Part shown: positions 11,919 through 24,039 of the stretch, piece by piece | Position numbering within the stretch: the first letter of the stretch is position 1 | Layout: the number at the start of each line of letters is the position of its first letter | Assembly: GCA_030035585.1 (NCBI GenBank) | Contig: CM057477.1 | Coordinates: 57,641,447 to 57,705,446 of the forward strand | DNA from: Dugong dugon | Lineage: Eukaryota > Chordata > Mammalia > Sirenia > Dugongidae | Length of the DNA stretch: 64,000 nt | Direction of reading: 5' to 3' | Made by a program: the position numbers and the translations under genes | The notes under the pieces: model-generated | What the model saw: only the letters and a program-made list of their open reading frames with translations | Databases searched by the model: none | What the model was told of the DNA's origin: nothing

Positions 11919-12529
11919 AATGTTCAGTAATAGTAACAGAGCACCATCCAGTTCTTCTGTTCTCTTGGCAAAAGAGGCAGTTGTTCATGCAGGCGATTAG
12001 CCACGTTCCATATCCTCCTCCCATTCCTTACTCTCCTCCCTCTGTCACTGCAGGAAAATAGAGACCAATTTTTGTGCCTTGGATGGCTGCTTGTAAGCTT
12101 TTAAGACCCCAGGCATTACACATCAAACTAGAAAGTAGAACAGAAGCACTACACATGTTATTAGGACAATTAACTGGGAAGTCCCATGAAACCATGACCC
12201 TAATCTCCAAACCAAGAAACCAAATCTCATGAGGTTTTTGGTTGTACATAAGCAGCCTCAGAAGCTACTCTTTTTTTTTTTTCCAGTCATTGTTGTAAAT
12301 ATACCTGTTACACAACTTTTACCAATTCAATTTTTTACAGGTGTACAACTTATTGATGACAATTACAATAATCAGCTGTGCAGCCTTATGCTTAATCAGT
12401 GCGATATTTCCATCACCATTAACCTCCGTTTCCCCCTCCCTCCCATTCTCAGTAACCACTAATAGACTGTGTTCTCTCTACATTTATCTTTCCTTATCTT
12501 TTTGTGTAAGTGAGGTCATACAATACTTA

Positions 12530-15500
12530 TTTTTTTACGACTGACTTTTTTCACTCAGCATAATGTCTTCCCACTCCATCCATACTGTAGCATGTATCAA
12601 GACTTCATTTCTCCCATTGTATGAGTAGTAGTCCACTGTATGCATGTACCACATTTTGTTTATCCATTCATCTGTTGATGAGCGTTTAAGTTGTTTCTAT
12701 CTTTTGGCTATTGTGAACAGTGCTGCAATGAACATCGGTGTACAAGTCTGTTTGAGTCTCTGCTTTCAAGTCTTTTGGGTATATGCCTAGTAGTGGAATT
12801 GCTGCATCCATGTTTAGTTTTTTGAGGAAACACCACACTGTTTTCCACAAAGGCCATACCATTTTGCATTCCCACAAGCAATGGGGTAAGGGTCCTAATT
12901 TTCCCCACATCCTCTCCAACATTTGTTGTTTTCTGTTTTTGTTTTTTTTTTTATCTTAATCATCCTGATGGGAGTGAAACGATATCTTATTTTGGTTTTG
13001 AGTTGCGTCTATCTGATGGCTAATGATGCTGAGCATCTTTTCATGTGATTGGTGGCCATTCAAATGTCCTCTTTGGTGAATGTCTATTCAAGGCCTTTGC
13101 CCATTTTATGATTGGATTATTTATCTTTTTGCTAAGTCGTCAAAGTTTTATACGTATTTTGGTTATTAGATTCTTGTTGGATATATGGTTTCCAAAGATA
13201 GTCTCCTATTTGGTAGCCTGTATTTCACTTTTTTGGTAAAGTCCTTTGATGAACAGAAGTTTTTAACTTCTATGAGGTCTCATTTATTTATTTTGTCTTT
13301 TGTTGTTTGTGCTTTTGTTATTATATTTGGTAATCCATTGTTGAAGGCTAGGCCTGACAACTTTGCCCCTGCTTTTCCTTCTAAGTATTTTATAGTTTTA
13401 GTTTGGACATTTTGGTTCTTCATCCATTTTGAATTTGTTTTTGGGTATGGTGTGAGGCATGGATCCTGTTTCTTTTTTCTGCATGTGAAATCCAATTTTC
13501 CCAGCACCATTTATTGAAGAGACTCTTCTTTCGCCATTGAATGGACTTAGCAACCTTGTTAAAAATCAGTTGACCACAGATGTGTGGGCTTATTTCTGGA
13601 CTCTCAATTCTATTCCATTGGCCTATGTGTTTATTGTTATACCAGTACCAGGCTATTTTGATTACTGTAACTGTATAGTATGTTTTAAAATCAGAAAGAG
13701 TGGGTTTTCCTACCTTGCTCTTCTCTTTCAGCATTACTTTAGCTATTCGGGGCTACTTGCTATTCCATATAAAGTTGAGGATTAATTTTTCTATTTCTGT
13801 AAAAAAGACCTTTGGAATTTTGATCAGGACTGCATTGATTCTATACATCGCTTTGGGTAATACTGACATCTTAAGAATATTAAGTCTTCCAGTCCACCAA
13901 CATGGAACATCTTTCCATTTATTTAAGTCTTCTTTAATCTTTTTCAGCAGCATTTTATAGTTTTCATTATGTAAGTCCTTCATGTCCCTGGTTAAATTTA
14001 TTCCTAAGTATTTTATTCTCTGAGATGCTATTGTAAATGGAATTATTTCCTTGATTTCCCTTTCAGGTTTCTCATTGCTGGTGTATAGAAACCCAGCTGA
14101 TTTTTGTTTGTTCACTTTGCCCTACAACTGTGCTAAATACTTCTATTAGCTCTAAAGTTTTCTTGTGGACTCTTCTATATATAGGATCATAGCATCCGTA
14201 AATAGAGATAATTTTACTTCTTCTTTTATTTCTTTTTTTTTTTTTTTTTTGTCTTATTGCTCTGGCTAGGACTTCTAATACAATATTTGATAGAAGTGAG
14301 AGACAGGGCATTGTTGTCTTTTTCCCTATTTCCATTATGAATAATGTTGGCTATTTGTTTTCGTATATGCCCTGAATCATATTGAGGAATTTCCCTACTA
14401 TTCCAATCTTCCTTAGGGTTTTCGTCAAGAAAGGGTAGCTGTTGGATTTTATTAGATGGTTTTCCTATATCCATAGAGATGATCATGTGATTCTTTTCCT
14501 TTGTTCTTTTGACGTGGTGTATTACACTGACTGATTTTCTAATGTTGAACCATCCCTGCATTCCTGGAATAAATCCCACTTGGTGATGATATATTACTCT
14601 TTTAGTATGCTGTTAGATTCTGTTCACTAGTATTTTGTTGAGGATTTTTGCATCTATATTAATAAGGGATATTGGCCTGTAGTTTTCTCTTCTTGTGGTG
14701 TCTTTGTCTGGTCTGGGTATCAAGGTTATGCTTGCTTCATATAATGAATTAGGGAGTATTTCTTCCTTCTCTGTCTTTTGGAAGAGTTTAAACAGTACAG
14801 GCAGTCCCTGGATTATGAACGAGTTCCATTACTATATCTCTCTTTAAGTCAATTTGTAAGTAAGTCAGAACAGTTAGGGTACAGTTTGTATCTAACGTCA
14901 ATTAGTCAAATGTTTGTCTTAGTATACAGTATATAGTGTACCTTTCTATCCATAAAAAAAATTAAAGAAACACTTCCAGATACACTAAATCATCTTTAAC
15001 ATAATAATGAAGTAATAATAATAATGTTTTGATGCATTTTGCAAAGTAGTGCCTGCTTATTGTTACAAATCATTGTATGTACTTCAAATTTTTAGTACAA
15101 TAGACTTTTTAGGGGTTGGTTCATAACTATGGGTGTATGTAAGTCAGACATTCATAATCCGGACTGCCTGTATTTGTGTCAGTTTTTCTCTAAGTATTTG
15201 GTAGAATTTCCCAGCGAAGTCATCTGGTCCAGGGCCTTTTCTGTTGGGAGGCTTTCGAACACTGATTCAATCTCTTCACTTGTTATAAGTCTGCTGAGAC
15301 TTTCTATTTCCTCTTGAGTCAGTTTGAGTAGGTTATGTGCTTCTAAGAATTTGTTCATTTCATCTAGATTATCCAGTTTGTTGCCATACATTTGTTCATA
15401 ATATTCTGTCATAATTAACTTTATTCTATCAGGTCAGTTGTAATGTTCCCTCTGTCATTTCTTACTTTGGTTATTTTCATCTTGTCTCTTTATTTCTTTG

Positions 15501-16625
15501 TCCTTCTGGCTAAAGGTTTGTCAATTATATTGATCTTTTCAAAGAATCAACTTCAGATTTCACTGATTCTCTCTATTGTTTTTCTGCTTTCAATTTTATT
15601 TATTTATGCTCCAATCTTTGTTATTTCTTTTCTTCTGGTAGGTTTAGGATTAGTTTATTCTTCTCTTTCTAGTTCCTGAAGTTGTCAGATTAGGCTGTTA
15701 CTTTGAGATCTTCTTTTTTCATACAGGCATCTACTGCTGTAAGTTTCCCTGAGTACTGCCTTTGCTGCATCCTGTAAGTTTTTGTGTGCTGTGCTTTAAT
15801 TTTCATTTGACTCTAAGAAATTTGTGATTTCTTTTTTTATTTCTTCCTTTACCCATTGGTAGTTTAATAGTATGTTGTTTAATTCCCATATGATTGTATA
15901 TTTTCCTTCCCCCCCACCCCTTATTGATTTCTAGCTTCACTCCATTGTCGTCAGAGAAAATACTTTGTATGATTTCTATCTTTTTAAATTTATCAGGACT
16001 TGCTTTGTGACCTAAAATGTGGTCTATCCTGGAGAATGATCCATACGCACTGAAGTAGAATGTACATTGTGACGTTTTGGGGTGGACTGTTGTACATATG
16101 TCTGTTAAGTCTAGTTGGTTTATAGTGTCATTCAAGTCCTCTGTTGCCTTGTTGATCTTCTTTCTAGATATTCTGTCCAATATGGAAAGTGGTGTATTAA
16201 AGTCTTCAACTATAATTGTAGTACTATATATTTCTCCCTTCAATTCTATCAGTGTTTGTTTTATGTATTTAGATGCCCCAATATTGGTACGTATATATTT
16301 ATGTTTGTTAAATCTTCTTGATTAATTGACTCATTTACAATATATAATGTCCATCTTTGTCTCTTTGAGAGATAGTGTCTTAAAGTCTACTTGTTCTGAT
16401 ATTAAGATTGCCACCCCAGCTCTCTTTTGGCTATTATTTGCATGGAATATTTTTTTCTATCCTTTCCCTTTCAACCTGTTTGTATCCTTAGGTTTAAGGT
16501 GTGTCTCTTGTAAACAGCATATAGCTGGATGGTGTGTTTTAACCCATTCTGCTACTCTCTGCCTTTTGATTGGAGCATTTAGTCCATTTACATTCACTGT
16601 AATTACTGATAAGAAGTGACTTACT
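12530..16625 (-). pseudogene. Old L1 ORF2 remnant, minus strand
   Basis: Endonuclease pieces are legible at 16,243-15,803, where STTIIVEDFNTPLSILDRIS leads into FSRIDHILGHKASP, the SDH-like region of L1 EN. RT fragments lie at 14,579-14,226 ([16 protein letters not shown]) and C-terminal fragments at 14,115-13,420. The coding region is split by the Tigger-like element and by many stops. The ORF2 start region falls near 16,600, where the minus strand carries the conserved 'acagtgaatgtaaatggac' block. Confidence 0.85.
14798..15170. mobile_element. Non-autonomous Tigger/mariner-like DNA transposon
   Basis: A 373-bp element with inverted ends: CAGGCAGTCCCTGGATTATG at the left and CATAATCCGGACTGCCTG at the right. 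It is flanked by the TA duplication (14,796-14,797 and 15,171-15,172) expected for the Tc1/mariner/pogo group. The L1 text reads across cleanly when it is removed. No transposase frame is present, so it is a MITE-like derivative. The family name is inferred from the terminal CAGGCAGTCC. Confidence 0.85.
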
Positions 16626-17646
16626 TCTGCCATTTTGTTATTTGTTTTTTGTGTGTCTTAAGCCTTCTTTGTCTTTGTCCTTTTACTACTGCTTGCTTTT
16701 GAGTTTTGTTGGCTTATGCTCATAAGCCTTTTTTGTTCCCTTCTCCTTTCCTTTTATGTATTTTTTTAATATATTTTCTTAGTGGTTCCTATGAATATTA
16801 CATTTAACAGCTAGAATTTATAATATTCTAGGGTAAGTTAGAACCAACTTAATTTAGTACCATACAAGAAATTCTGTATCTATACCATTCTTCTCCCCCT
16901 CCCCTTTTGTTGTTGTTATCACTAATTACGCTTTTATATTTTTTGTGCCCTGTAACATAATTTTATTCTTGCTTTTTAAAAACATCAAGGGCAAGGCATT
17001 TAGAATTATCAAGCATGAATACCTTATTACTAGCCCTTATACTTGTCCATGCATTTCCCTTTATTAGGGATCTTTCTTTTTGTGGACAGCTTTTAATTAC
17101 TTTCTAGTGTCTTTTCCCTCCCATCCACAGAACTCTAATTAGTATTTTTTGTAGGACTGGTCTGGTAGATACATACTCTCTCAGCTTCTGTTTGTCTGAG
17201 AATGTTTTAATTTCACCCTCGTTTTTGAAGGATAGATTCACTGGGTATAGTATTCTTGGTTGACAATTTATTTATTACTATTATTTTTCTTTCTTTCAGC
17301 ACTTTAAATATATCTTTCCATTGGCTTCTGGCCTCCAATGTTTCTGAGGAGAAATTGGCGCTTAATCTTATTGGGGATCCTTTGTACGTGACTGTTTGCT
17401 ACTCTATCATTGCTTTCAGTATTCTCTCTTTATCTTTACCATTTGAGAACTTAACTGTGATGTGTCTTGGTGCAGATCTCTTTGGGTTTATCTTGATTGG
17501 AGTTCTTTCAGCTTCTTGTATTCGTAGATTCATGTCCTCGTTTAGATTGGGGACATTTTCTGTCATTATTTCTACAAATATTCTTTCTGTCCTTTTCTCT
17601 CATCTCCTGGAATTCTGATGTGTATGTTAGATCGCTTGTTGGTGAC

Positions 17647-17862
17647 TCATAATTCCATTAAACTGTGCTCAGCCTTCTTGAGCCTCTTTTCTTGTTGCTC
17701 TTCACCATCTTTAATTTTAACTCTCTCATCCTCTAATTCACTGATTCTTTTTTCTGCCAGACTAAATCTGTTGATAAATCCTTCTATGATGTTTTTCATT
17801 TCAGTTACTGTCCCTTTCAGTTGCAATATCTCTTTTTTTATATCCTCATTTTGTTTATGCAT
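17647..17862 (-). pseudogene. Old L1 ORF1 remnant (coiled coil)
   Basis: A minus-strand open stretch of 71 residues, starting MHKQNEDIKKEILQLKGTV and continuing with heptad-like, charge-rich sequence. It matches the N-terminal coiled coil of L1 ORF1p in character. There is no RRM domain in frame. It is a relic of the old minus-strand L1. Confidence 0.65.
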
Positions 17863-17935
17863 TGTTTTCCTTATTCATTATTTGTCTTCTAATTGGAATA
17901 TTTAGTCTTTTTATTTAATGTATTTATATATATAT

Positions 17936-18101
17936 AAACCAAAAACCAAACCTGTTGCCATCGAGTTGATTCCGACTCATAGTTACCCTATAGGACAAAG
18001 AGAACTGCCCCATAGGGTTTCCAAGGAGTACCTGCTGGATCAAACTGCCAATCTTTTGGTTAGCAGCCATAGCTCTTAACCACTACGCCACTAGGATTTC
18101 C
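17936..18101 (-). mobile_element. AfroSINE, minus strand
   Basis: An antisense short-form copy. The tail 'gttgccatcgagttgattcc' is at the left and the tRNA-like head is at the right (18,060-18,101, including 'cttaaccactacgccac'). It is flanked by AT-rich tatatata-like sequence, which probably includes the target duplication. It separates two stretches of old L1. Confidence 0.93.
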
Positions 18102-18439
18102 TATAGATATAGATATGGGTTAAAATCTACCATCTTATATATTTTCCCCATTTGTTCCATGTTCCTTTTTCTCTCATTTCTTGCCTTATTTTGTTTTAAT
18201 TTCACATTTTTTTATTATTCTATTTCTCCCTTTCTTAGCTTGTTTGTTATACTTTTACTATTATTTCAGTGGTTACCCTAAAATAAAACATGCATCCTTG
18301 ACTTATTAAAGTCCATTGTAAATTAGTACTTTTTTAACACTACACAATGTAAGGACCTTAGAACAATGTAACTCCATTTATTTATTCTCCTTTTATTTTG
18401 TTCTATTTATGTCACATGTACTCCTTATATATACTTAGC

Positions 18440-18647
18440 AGTACCAGTTGTCACTAAGTCAAATCCATTTCATGGTGACCCCATCTGTTTCAGAGTAGAA
18501 CTGTGCTCCAAAGAGTTTTCAATGGTTGATTTTTCAATAGTAGATCATCAGGCCTTGCTTCCAAGGTTTCTCTGGGTAGGCTTGAACCACCAGATTTTCA
18601 GTTATCAGATAAGCACATTAATCTTTTGTACCACCCAGAGACTCCCA
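18440..18647 (-). mobile_element. AfroSINE, long form, diverged, minus strand
   Basis: A diverged antisense copy with the tail 'gttgtcactaagtcaaatcc', the middle segment 'atagtagatcatcaggcc' and the head 'ttgtaccacccagagactcc'. Many substitutions suggest an older copy than the one at 17,936. Confidence 0.88.
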
Positions 18648-18890
18648 CATATATTTAAACCCCACAAAACATTAGCATTATTATTCTATACTGTCAATAT
18701 TCATTTAAATTTACCAATACATTTACCCTTTACTTTACTTTTCACTATTTCTTGTATCTCCTTTCTTCTGTCTGGAATCATTTTCTGTCTGAAGAATTGC
18801 TCTATTATTTATTTAGTACAGGTGAGCTGGTGAAATATTTATCTCATTTGTTGTTAGTCTAAAATTTTTTGGTTTACTTTACTTCTTAAA

Positions 18891-18893
<3 letters not shown>

Positions 18894-18927
<34 letters not shown>
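18894..18927. repeat. T-run (34 nt)
   Basis: An uninterrupted homopolymer of T within old antisense L1 sequence. It may be the A-tail of a lost or truncated minus-strand insertion, but no flanking duplication could be matched. Confidence 0.8.
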
Positions 18928-18931
<4 letters not shown>

Positions 18932-20250
18932 GAATATAATTCTAGGTTAACAGTTTGTCTTTTCCAGAATTTTGAGTAGATAATGTAGACCACTTTAAAA
19001 AAAAAAAAAAAACTTTAAATAAATAATCCCATCATTAGATAACCTCCATTTTTTTCTGTGAAGAAGTCAAATGACAGTTTTATGTTGGCTTCTGCTTTTA
19101 ACATTCTCTCTTTTTCTTGGTTTTCAGAAGTTTTATTTTGAATTGTTGAGGTATGTGTTTTTTATGTTATCCTACTAAAGATTTGTAGTGCTCTTCACTC
19201 TTGGTATCTTTATTCATTTTTGGAGAATTCTTGACCATCGTTACTTCATATATGGCTTCTTTCCCTATGTCTTTTCCCTTTCATTGTGGAATTCCTATTA
19301 CATATGTTTGACCAGTTCACTAGGTCCCATATTTCTCTTATGCTGGGTATTTTCTCTGAATTATCTTCCAGTTAGATAATCCTTTCTTCAGCTATTTTAT
19401 TTCTGATGTTTATTAACATATTTATTGTTAATTTCAGTTGTAATTTTCTTCTATAATTTCCATTCAATTATTTCTAAAATTCATTAATTATCTGATGAAG
19501 TTGTCCATCTTGCCTTTCATTTTCATTGTATTTATTAAGTTTATGTCAGATAACTTCAATATCTGGATCTTCTCTGCATCTGTTTCTATTGTGTTTTGTC
19601 TCATGATTTTCAGATATACAGGCTTATTTCTTGGTAATGCCAAATTAGTTTTTTTTTTTTCTTTTGATTGCCAGATATATGAAAATTTGAAGAGGTAATT
19701 TGAGGCTCTGGATAATATTAATTTCTTCAAGACAGCATCTACTTTTGTTTCTGGCAGGGTATGGAAAAGTCACTTTAATCTATTGAGAGAGTAAGCTAAT
19801 TTAAAGCTGAGCTCAGCTATGATGGGGTGGTTTATTTCTGATCCACCTTCACTCAGGATGTTGCCTTTCCAGAGTCCCAACTAACATCCTGGAATGGTTT
19901 GTCAAGGTCCCTTTCCTTGATCAAGCTCTGGGTTCCATTTTTTGTTCAGCTTCTCAACCTTCTAGCTATCAATTTTTCAGTCATCAATTTCTCAGTCTTT
20001 ATGCTACTGCTTTGAAATTAGCCAATGCCTTGAAGGAAAAATCAGCCTTGAAAATTAAGCTGGGTGAACTTAAGAAGTGTACCACTCTGCAACTCTCTTA
20101 CCTTCAAGATCTTGTAATCTTAGGTTCTAGTTACTTTGGTAGCCGTCTAGTGCTTCAAATAGACATTTTATAAAATATATTTTGTCCTGATTTTTTAGTT
20201 TTCACCATTTCTAGGAATGGATATCCTCCAAAAAAAACTTCTAACATTTT

Positions 20251-20820
20251 TAACATCTCATCCCAGCATCAGCAAAAATTTGACCATTCCTACAAATACT
20301 AGGTGTCTTAGGTTTTGTAGTGCAATTGGAGGATTCATAAATTCCAGGTCAATGTGGCTCTAATTGGCCCAAGGGCAATTCTCAGGAGCACAGAGCAGCT
20401 ATAAGCTGTCAACAGCCATCACTCACAGCAGATGGGGTATATACACACTGCTGGAAGAGGGAATCTGGGAGACCATCAGTAGCATCGTGTACCCTAGATA
20501 TCCTGATAATTTCAGTATTTTTTTTTTTTCAGTTTTATCTAGGTGTGTCTTATTCTCTTGCCTGCTCCTTTGCTAACTTATTTTTCCGACCCCTCAACAA
20601 TTGTGAGGACTAAGGATGGGATTAGGAGAAAAGAACCCACTCCAGTACACAAACACACACGCACACAATATCTCCAACACAGCTTCCCTCACTCCTACTC
20701 CAGTGATATACCCTAATCAGCCTCTTTTATTGAGGTCACCTGGCCCTGGCAAGCAGGCCTCTTAGTCCATGTGAAAGCTTACAACTCTTCCCTTCCAAAA
20801 TTTAGATGTACAGGATACTA
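20251..20820. other. Unassigned non-coding DNA
   Basis: No repeat family or gene was recognised. A 70-residue plus-strand open frame (20,364-20,576) has no recognisable content. Confidence 0.4.
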
Positions 20821-21192
20821 TGTCTTAGTTACCTAGTGCTACCAAAACAGAAATACCACAGAATTTTTTTTTTTTACAGTTGTAGAGGGCAAAATTCCAA
20901 ATCAAGTTCTCTGCCCTGTTAATATTTCTCTCTTGCTTCTTTGGTGTTCCTTGGCTTCTAAATGATACTCACATGGAGTCTGTCTTTTCCTGTGTTTGTG
21001 TGTGTGTGTGTGTGTGTATTCTGGTCTTTTTTATAGCTCAGAAGTGATTAGGTTTAACATTAAGATTCACCCTACACTGGTATGACCTCATAAACATAAC
21101 AAAAAACCTCATTTCAAACAGTATTATATCCACAAGTAAAAGGGCCAGGAATTCAACACATATTTTGAAGGAATATAATCCAATTCCTAACA
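20821..21192 (-). mobile_element. MaLR-type LTR, antisense
   Basis: Runs from TGTCTTAG to CTAACA, with the MLT1-like blocks 'acagaaataccacag' near the left end and 'tgacctcataaacataac' near the right. An internal (GT)n run lies at about 20,998-21,019. A clean 5-bp duplication could not be matched. Confidence 0.8.
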
Positions 21193-21423
21193 TTCTCATT
21201 CTTCTGTTAGTCTGTCATCAGAGGCTTCTCCACACAGCATCTGGCCTTTAGGATTTTCCAGACTATATCCAGGCCCCAGTCTCTGGCTCCTGATACCAAA
21301 GGACACAGGTTGACCTCTCTCCAGAACTTTACTGCACTCAACTCTACTCCCATGGTGGCACAGGGATAGTGGGTCTCTGCAGCTCAGCCAATAGTCAGCC
21401 AGAGGACATGTCACAATACCTTA
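21193..21423. other. Spacer between two LTRs
   Basis: 231 bp of moderately GC-rich sequence between two LTRs of different subtypes. It could be LTR-element internal sequence or host DNA. No coding signal was seen. Confidence 0.4.
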
Positions 21424-21933
21424 TGTCCTAGCTATCTAGTGCTGTTGTAACAGAAATACCACAAGTGGATGGCTTTAACAAACCGAAGTTTATTCTCTCA
21501 CAGTCTAGTAGGCTAGACGTCCAATTCAGGGCATCAGCTCCAGGGGAAGGCTTTCTCTGTCAGCTCTGGATAAAGTTCCTTGTCATCAGTCTTCCCCTGG
21601 ACTAAGAGATTCTTCACACAGGAACCCAGGGTCAAAGGAGGAGCTCTGCTCCTTTCTTGGTGGTATGAGGTCCCCCTGTCTCTCTGCTTGCTTATCTTTT
21701 TTATATCTCAAAAGAGATAGCCTTGAGACACAATTCAATCTTTCAGATTGAGTCCTGCCTAGTTAACATAACTGCTACCTAGCCTACCTCATTAACATCA
21801 TAGAGGTAGGATTTACAACATACAGGAAAATCACATCAGATGACAAAATGGTGGACAATCACACAATACTGGGAATTATGGCCTAGCCAAATTGATACAC
21901 ATATTTTTGGAGGACACAATTCAATCCATGATA
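21424..21933 (-). mobile_element. MaLR-type LTR, second subtype, antisense
   Basis: About 510 bp, from TGTCCTAG to a decayed end at 'tccatgata'. It belongs to the same subtype as the LTRs at 25,318, 46,888 and 48,627, sharing 'ccacaagtggatggcttt' and 'gtggacaatcacacaatac'. The 5-bp flanks do not match convincingly. Confidence 0.85.
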
Positions 21934-22840
21934 CCGTCTGTCAGATACCATGCTCTGTCTTGAAGTTCCCCTTACTTGGCATAGAATAAGGGGACATACC
22001 CCCATGCCCTTAATCCATGGGAAGTTGAAAGAAAACAAAATTCTGATTTATTTGACTGCAAAGTACAGAAAACCTAACTATAATGGCTTAAAAATATATT
22101 TGGTAGGTGAAAGACCGAGGGGCATTGTATACCTCTTTTTCAATTACTCTCTATTAAAAATTATTTCTGTTTTAAACACAATGAGCAAAGTGTTGGCATA
22201 CTTGTCCTTTATGCTTTCACCAGAACTCATGAAGCCTCAGGAATTTTGTACTTCTATCTAATACAAATGGCCATAAAATGTTATGAATTATTAATTACTT
22301 GGTTCTAAAACATTATTTTTTAAAACCTAAATGTTTAACTTAATAGGATTTTCTTCCTCTGGAGAGGAAGATTTTCGAGTTTAGAAAAGACACATAGAAC
22401 ATAAGCTGTTACTACACAGTTGGCATCTCCTTCCTACTGGGTGACATAGAATTAGCATTAAGTTCTAACTTTTAAAATAATTCCATGTTAGTAGATCAAA
22501 TTCGACAGAGTTTCCTTCCCTCTATGCTTTCATGGGTCATGAAATTGGATAAAGTCACTATCGCTGTACCTGAACTTTGTGAAACCAAGAATAATGTATA
22601 TTCATTGAAGACCCCTAACTTCTCTAGTTAATTAATTGATTCCTAAGCATTTACTGAGTGTTTGGCTGTAGGCTTGGTGCTGAGTTACAATGCCAAATAA
22701 CAAATAGTTTCTTCCTTCCAGGGTCTTAAGATTAATAACGGGACCAGAAAAATAAGCAGATCATTAATATATGGCAGAGCAGTGATGAGGACAGAGTGCT
22801 GTGGGAACCCAAAGGAGAGCAGCCAGCTGGTCTTGGGTGG
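21934..22840. other. Mostly unique DNA; ancient repeat at 22,620-22,840
   Basis: No gene was recognised. The last 220 bp ('gcatttactgagtgtttggc' onward) resemble an ancient L2/MIR-type repeat. The same text appears to resume after the ERV-L provirus at 30,036 ('cttcctaaag'), which is consistent with the provirus having landed inside it. Confidence 0.45.
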
Positions 22841-23380
22841 TGTGATAGTTAAGGTTGTGTGTCACCTTGGGTGGGCCATGATTCTCAGTGGTCTGGCAGT
22901 TATGATGTAGTGTGGCAGTTGTATAATGATGTGATCACCTCCATGATGATATTTGATATAATGTGATCACTTCCATGATGGGATCTGCTGTAAGTAGCCA
23001 AGTTGAAAGGGAGTTTCCTTGGGGGGTGTGGCCTGCATCCAATATAGGTGGACTTTCTGGCAAGGTTCTCCAGTTTTGCTCACTGTGTATCCTGCAGCTG
23101 ACTCCTGTTCATCTGACCTCCGGTTTTGGACTTGAGCTAGCAACTTACCTGCCATCTTTCCTGCCGATCTTGGGATTTGTCAGTCTTCGCAACCTGTAAG
23201 ACAGAGCCCTGCTGTCTTGGACTTGCCGACCTTGGGTTCACCAGCTCCCGTGGCTACGTGAATCAGAAGAAGCCTCCAGCCTCTACAACCATGTGAGTCA
23301 TTTCCTTAATATAAATCTCTCTATATATATATTCATATGCTTTACTGGTTTTACTTCTCTAGAGAACCCAGCCTAAGACA
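22841..23380 (+). repeat. ERV-L 5' LTR
   Basis: 540 bp, from TGTGATAG to CCTAAGACA, with TG..CA ends. Directly after it, 23,381-23,393 (TTTGGAAGTAGGA) fits a tRNA-Leu-type primer-binding site of the ERV-L group with about six central bases missing. That reading rests on family knowledge and is not certain. Confidence 0.92.
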
Positions 23381-23393
23381 TTTGGAAGTAGGA

Positions 23394-23572
23394 ATGTGAT
23401 TGCCTCCATGATGAGATTTGATATAATGTGATCACCTCCATGTTGGGATCTGCTGTGAGTAGCCAAGATGAAAGGAAGTTTCCTTGGGGGGTGTGGCCTG
23501 CATCCAATATAGGTGGACTTTCTGGCAAGGTTTACAGGTTTTGCTCACTCTGTATCCTGCAGCTGACTCCTA
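23394..23572 (+). repeat. Partial direct duplication of the 5' LTR
   Basis: About 178 bp closely matching 22,926-23,104 of the 5' LTR, placed 14 bp after the LTR end. It is more similar to the 5' LTR than to the 3' LTR (for example 'caatataggtggac' is shared, whereas the 3' LTR has 'caatgtaagtagac'), so it looks like a local copy of this LTR. Confidence 0.88.
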
Positions 23573-24039
23573 GAGAAACAAAATTGTAATAAAGAGTTTT
23601 CTAAACTGGTTTTCCAGTCTGGTTAGTCTTAAAGATGTTGATGACTGCTTCCAGTAGTAAAGAAGACACTACTAATTCATGGTGTGAGGTGGTAATAGAA
23701 ATATGCAAAATATCACAACCAATAGATTTGGTATTGGTGAAAAGTTGAGGCTCTGGGTTATTGCATGTTTGATATCTTTCTATAATTTTGTCTTAATGAG
23801 AAGTATAAGGAAGCTGGTTGTTTGGTCCTACTTTTGCTAGACAAAGTGGTGAAAGAAAGAGATGAGCTCAGGGCTTCAGAGTCAAAGTTAAGTGCCACAT
23901 AAATGACCTCAAATTTTCCATTTGTGCCTTGACAGAAAGCTTTATTTCTTCTAGTAACAGAGCTGATATTGCTGAAAATCAAACCCAAAGTCTTATCATA
24001 AAAGTGGCTTAATTACAACTCCAACTCAATTCCCAACCT

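Larger units (their letters stand above)
11262..17935 (-). mobile_element. Old, nearly full-length minus-strand L1
   Basis: An L1 read on the minus strand, with its 3' UTR at 11,262-12,530, ORF2 at about 12,530-16,625 and inter-ORF plus ORF1-like sequence up to 17,935. The 3' end abuts a (GTT)n stretch at 11,268. It is much more diverged than L1-A and L1-B. Inside it sit a small inverted L1 tail (11,731-11,918) and a Tigger-like transposon (14,798-15,170). Its 5' side continues into further old L1 sequence after a SINE, so the exact 5' end is not certain. Confidence 0.85.
18102..20250 (-). mobile_element. Old L1 5' region (L1M-like), minus strand
   Basis: Antisense sequence resembling the 5' half of old mammalian L1 (L1M/HAL1 type), such as the stretches around 19,190-19,400 and 19,500-19,720 and the terminal block near 20,130-20,230. 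A SINE (18,440-18,647) and a long T-run (18,894-18,927) interrupt it. Open frames here are shadows. The 5' limit near 20,250 is approximate. Confidence 0.6.

Noticed and set aside
20821..21933. A single LTR element formed by the two LTRs at 20,821 and 21,424
   Set aside because: The LTRs belong to different subtypes and the outer flanks (TACTA and CCGTC) do not match as a 5-bp duplication.
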